Positions 63,701-64,000 of a DNA stretch of 64,000 bases are shown one piece after another (position 1 is the first letter of the stretch; each line of letters opens with the position of its first letter). The notes beneath the pieces were generated by a model, which was given only the letters and a program-made list of their open reading frames with translations, did not search any database and was not told the origin of the DNA. The position numbers and the translations under genes were made by a program. Origin of the DNA: Glandiceps talaboti. Taxonomy: Eukaryota > Hemichordata > Enteropneusta > Spengelidae. The stretch is from positions 15,003,322 to 15,067,321 of the forward strand of contig NC_135570.1 of NCBI RefSeq assembly GCF_964340395.1, given 5' to 3'.

Positions 63701-63873
63701 TTCTGTTGTCTGGCCCCTACCGTCTGCTATCGATAATGCAGGACCCATTGTTTCCATGGAAGGCAGTGCTAACCCAGGGGACATTTTTGAATCTGGTACA
63801 ACAACTGTACAGTACCACTTTACGGACCAACATGACAATACTGCCGCCTGTACATTTACGGTCACAGTTTTAG
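40671..63873 (+). CDS. Giant secreted Cys-rich/EGF/HYR repeat protein (5' part, 30 exons)
   Basis: Thirty exons join without a frame break, giving more than 1,900 residues, and the gene runs past the window. The order is signal peptide, basic linker, five Cys-rich DGG modules, EGF 1-3, HYR 1-8, EGF 4-5, HYR 9-14, EGF 6-7, HYR 15-16. Each domain is one exon, and all domain exons from the second Cys-rich module on are phase 1-1, the usual arrangement for modules spread by exon shuffling. HYR (hyalin repeat) is an immunoglobulin-like fold found in sea urchin hyalin and in SVEP1-type adhesion proteins. EGF repeats with DIDEC or DFDEC starts bind calcium. No transmembrane segment appears in the visible part, so an extracellular matrix or adhesion role is likely (inferred). 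Which named protein is the orthologue cannot be decided. Confidence 0.9.
43017..45680 (+). CDS. HYR/EGF gene: five Cys-rich DGG/GTDCxDCG modules
   Basis: Exons: 43017-43165, 43388-43513, 44059-44187, 44899-45033 and 45555-45680. Each encodes one copy of C-x3-C-x5-8-DG-x-C-(D/Q/E)-DG(G/R)-x7-11-C-x2-G-(T/S/N)-DC-x-DC-(G/D). Examples are GDGLCDDGG with FGSDCDDCG and [10 protein letters not shown] with FGTDCYDCG. Six or seven Cys and the many Asp recall the calcium-binding Notch/LNR fold, but the spacing differs and I cannot give a domain name. The donor of the third module is GC (GAGG|GCAAGT); a GT four bases on would break the phase. The acceptor of the second is a weak CAAG. Confidence 0.8.
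44392..44446. repeat. Short GC-rich hairpin in an intron
   Basis: GGGGCTCTG (44392-44400) pairs with CAGAGCCCC (44438-44446). An inner GGAGACC pairs with GGTCTC around a small loop. It stands out from the AT-rich surroundings; it could be a tiny fold-back element or a structured RNA segment. Confidence 0.5.
45725..45752. repeat. (AT)n microsatellite
   Basis: Pure AT dinucleotide run in the intron after the fifth Cys-rich module. Confidence 0.9.
45994..47802 (+). CDS. HYR/EGF gene: EGF domains 1-3
   Basis: EGF1 45994-46107 ([14 protein letters not shown]...[13 protein letters not shown]), EGF2 46620-46730 ([14 protein letters not shown]...[13 protein letters not shown]), EGF3 47689-47802 ([16 protein letters not shown]...[13 protein letters not shown]). 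All six Cys are present in each. EGF3, and more loosely EGF1, has the D-I/L-D/N-x-C start of calcium-binding EGF. For EGF2 two AAG acceptors three bases apart (46619, 46622) are possible; both keep the frame. The EGF2 donor is the first of a tandem series created by a minisatellite. Confidence 0.9.
46711..47305 (+). repeat. 62-bp minisatellite made of the EGF2 exon end and its splice donor
   Basis: The unit contains ATTGGTTGGACAGGAGAGTC and ATGTGACACAG|GTAAGATA, that is the last bases of the EGF2 exon plus the intron start. Donors occur at 46731, 46793, 46855, 46917, 46979, 47041, 47103 and 47164, then a diverged one at 47301. Because 62 is not a multiple of three, and TAG follows each donor in the first frame, downstream donors should not give a normal protein. 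Confidence 0.9.
48361..49272 (+). CDS. HYR/EGF gene: HYR domains 1-2
   Basis: HYR1 48361-48603, HYR2 49027-49272, each 81-82 codons. Both show the family pattern: D-x-E-x-P at the start, Cys-Pro near residue 10, W near 30, DNS near 40, G near 55, (A/F)TD-S-S-x-N near 65 and a second Cys near 73. The two Cys can pair across the sandwich fold. These two are not part of the duplicated block. Confidence 0.9.
49545..55810 (+). CDS. HYR/EGF gene: repeat block A (HYR 3-8, EGF 4-5)
   Basis: Exons: HYR3 49545-49790, HYR4 50080-50325, HYR5 51290-51535, HYR6 51981-52226, HYR7 53441-53683, HYR8 54015-54257, EGF4 54780-54905, EGF5 55682-55810. All are phase 1-1. HYR7 has four Cys (extra VTC and ITC pair) instead of two. 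EGF4 and EGF5 begin DFDEC and DIDEC, typical of calcium-binding EGF. HYR5 ends at a GC donor (TCAAG|GCAAGT). Each exon has a one-to-one partner in block B. The HYR6-HYR7 intron holds a long fold-back element not found in block B. Confidence 0.9.
51720..51837 (+). mobile_element. Possible 3' end of a non-LTR retrotransposon ORF
   Basis: In one frame the intron reads [20 protein letters not shown] then a short tail and stop. This resembles the last residues of LINE ORF2 proteins (…LP-x-(E/D)-(V/I/L)-R…S-V-x-x-F-K…). Short and isolated, so only suggestive. Confidence 0.35.
52861..53223. mobile_element. Fold-back element with about 150-bp arms
   Basis: 52861-53016 is an inverted copy of 53077-53223 with a 60-base spacer. 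Shared pieces include CTGCTGACA, CCGTGGAC, CTGTTACAAACAGG, AGTACAGAGACTTGTATTAC and AGGCC. It lies in the HYR6-HYR7 intron; the block B partner intron (59725-60048) is only 324 bases and lacks it. A palindromic MITE is the simplest reading. Confidence 0.75.
56648..62383 (+). CDS. HYR/EGF gene: repeat block B (HYR 9-14, EGF 6-7)
   Basis: Exons: HYR9 56648-56893, HYR10 57787-58032, HYR11 58607-58852, HYR12 59479-59724, HYR13 60049-60291, HYR14 60897-61142, EGF6 61750-61872, EGF7 62255-62383. Order and phases repeat block A. By eye HYR9 differs from HYR3 at 4 of 82 residues, HYR10 from HYR4 at about 9, and HYR11 from HYR5 at about 24. HYR13 keeps the extra Cys pair of HYR7. EGF6 nearly equals EGF4 (shared [13 protein letters not shown]). 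Confidence 0.9.
58980..59190 (+). mobile_element. 3' fragment of a non-LTR retrotransposon reverse transcriptase
   Basis: One frame reads [20 protein letters not shown] then [20 protein letters not shown]. This is the conserved C-terminal end of CR1/Jockey-type ORF2 proteins (FS-x-AAP-x-LWN…L…F-K…LKT-x-L). It is intronic, between HYR11 and HYR12. Confidence 0.75.
62816..62925. mobile_element. Small MITE (family A, copy 3, reverse orientation)
   Basis: 110 bases with ends CATTCTCGCAAACCAGAGCT and, inverted, CATCGTCGCAAACCA. It shares inner sequence such as CTGTTATTTCTTCTGCTACA with copy 2 (inverted). Intronic, before HYR15. Confidence 0.75.
62990..63873 (+). CDS. HYR/EGF gene: HYR domains 15-16
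   Basis: HYR15 62990-63235 and HYR16 63625-63873, phase 1-1, with the same W, DNS/DNA, TD and Cys landmarks. They do not match the start of block A or B closely, so a third block copy does not begin here. The HYR16 donor GTGAGA shows that the gene continues past the window. Confidence 0.9.
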
Positions 63874-64000
63874 GTGAGATAAACTCTTTTTCAGATGGTG
63901 TACAAATCTGTCAATAGTACATATAATATCTGAAGTCATCAGAACTTTGCAAAGTTCATCCGTTGTGGTAGTATTTGAAAAAAGAAATTACTTCTATGAT

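Overview
This looks like genomic DNA from an invertebrate animal, probably a deuterostome (echinoderm, hemichordate or amphioxus); the sequence alone does not fix the species. Genes are split into short exons with consensus splice sites. The DNA is AT-rich and full of minisatellites, microsatellites, MITEs and retrotransposon remnants. One gene is a long HYR/EGF-repeat extracellular protein of a kind common in those phyla.

Layout. (1) 1-10.3 kb, + strand: the 3' part of a CaM kinase II gene, with the linker exon and four exons for the C-terminal association (hub) domain; the kinase exons lie before base 1. (2) 10.3-18.2 kb: intergenic DNA with tandem repeats. (3) 18.2-25.6 kb and 29.2-35.6 kb: two further copies of the hub exons. 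Each has its own upstream exon that can start a protein (MDSSTT...QEK) and that splices in frame to the hub, giving two complete 146-residue proteins with a hub but no kinase. A decayed copy of that start exon sits inside the CaMKII gene at 1984, which suggests that an internal promoter arose first and was then amplified with the hub exons. A perfect DR1 (two AGGTCA half-sites spaced by one base) lies upstream of all three start exons. A 3.35-kb array of a 45/51-bp minisatellite separates copies 2 and 3. (4) 37.2-38.3 kb, - strand: an intronless type II membrane glycosyltransferase with a DxD motif. (5) 40.7-63.9 kb, + strand: 30 exons of a very large secreted protein that continues past the window end. 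Its order is signal peptide, basic linker, five Cys-rich DGG/GTDCxDCG modules, three EGF, eight HYR, two EGF, six HYR, two EGF and two HYR. Every domain exon is phase 1-1, and an eight-exon block is duplicated in tandem.

What stands out. The tandem hub-only genes derived from CaMKII are the strongest biological result. A second theme is structural: in two unrelated genes a minisatellite has grown out of an exon end together with its 5' splice site. This leaves 17 tandem donor sites in the CaMKII hub and nine at EGF exon 2.

How the genes relate: the three hub loci form one family, and their products could co-assemble because the hub is the oligomerising domain (inference). The glycosyltransferase and the HYR/EGF gene are divergent neighbours with start codons about 2.3 kb apart. 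I see no functional link between them beyond both acting in the secretory or extracellular space.
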